Of a stretch of DNA of 64,000 nt, positions 63,716 to 64,000 are shown piece by piece; the first letter of the stretch is position 1, and every line of letters starts with the position of its first letter. The notes below the pieces were generated by a model, which saw only the letters and a list, made by a program, of their open reading frames with translations, was not told the DNA's origin and searched no databases. The DNA comes from Reticulitermes lucifugus. Its lineage: Eukaryota; Arthropoda; Insecta; Blattodea; Rhinotermitidae. A program made the position numbers and the translations under genes. The DNA lies in the NCBI GenBank assembly GCA_026260175.1, contig JAKCWW010001225.1, positions 1-64,000 on the forward strand, in the 5' to 3' direction.

Positions 63716-64000
63716 CTTGAAACTTCAAAACTCACCGGCTAACTGCTGGTTAGTGTTTTCACTTACACACGGGAAGGAGGTTTACGTGTAAAAAATACCA
63801 GTTTAGTGTCGGCGATCTGAGGAATAAAAGTGAACTGAATTTTGCAAAAGGTTTGATTAAACGACGTTTATTCCGTATCGAGTAAAAACTTGAGTTCAGA
63901 GTTCTCCGTCGCTTCTCTGCTGTGATGATTGCAGCACTGTGACAGTCAAAACTGTGTCGACGTGAAATGCATTATTCACGGCGTCAAGAAACATCTCTTC
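63716..64000. other. no identifiable feature
   Basis: Nothing supported at the window edge. Confidence 0.4.

Overview
This is 64 kb of eukaryotic, almost certainly insect, intergenic DNA built of layered transposable elements. Sequence families recalled from cockroach and termite assemblies (endonuclease/reverse-transcriptase LINEs, DUF4817 Tc1/mariner transposases, tRNA-headed SINEs and a recurrent 'GTCGTTAAATAA' SINE tail) suggest a blattodean genome such as Periplaneta; this is inference from memory, not a search. There is no operon structure, no convincing complete host gene, no rRNA, no functional tRNA and no CRISPR array. N runs lie at 32794-33564 and 59137-59186, with single or double Ns at 29692, 31531 and 31541.

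Layout. 1-10 kb: microsatellites, SINEs, a LINE tail joined to a 105-bp minisatellite, a hammerhead-bearing fragment, and two different 33-bp minisatellites. 10-15 kb: two degraded DUF4817 Tc1/mariner transposases and a hAT-type MITE with a perfect 8-bp target duplication. 15-18 kb: a LINE C-terminal fragment, an inverted repeat with ~480-bp arms, and a second hAT MITE. 18.1-21.2 kb: a whole Tigger/pogo transposon with TIRs, TA target site, DDD transposase remnant and C-terminal PHD finger, holding a nested MITE. 22-25 kb: two minus-strand LINE copies. 25.1-26.3 kb: a Penelope-like element (PLE) remnant with inverted arms. 28.4-33.6 kb: the most complete LINE, CR1-like, with an ORF1 carrying a 2A-like peptide, PHD finger, coiled coil and SGNH esterase, and an ORF2 with endonuclease and RT. 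34.6-36.6 kb: a Tc1-like transposase split by a SINE. 39.4-40.5 kb: a third mariner relic split by a palindromic hammerhead element. 43-44.5 kb: a hAT transposase with BED finger. 47-55 kb: three more PLE-derived inverted-repeat elements, one beside a PLE reverse transcriptase/GIY-YIG relic. 55-64 kb: SINEs, short repeats and a pogo fragment.

The most interesting thread is a set of hammerhead-ribozyme-like motifs. I find seven with an intact CTGANGA...GAAA...NUH core and complementary stem I, plus at least five decayed copies. Where the arms are preserved they sit in head-to-head inverted pairs, so a transcript of either strand would carry one. Two pairs belong to PLE remnants, where hammerheads are already known as a class; the local novelty is the palindromic packaging, a constant extra U after the CUGANGA box, a one-base-pair stem III, and a second, looser repeat family that keeps parts of the motif.
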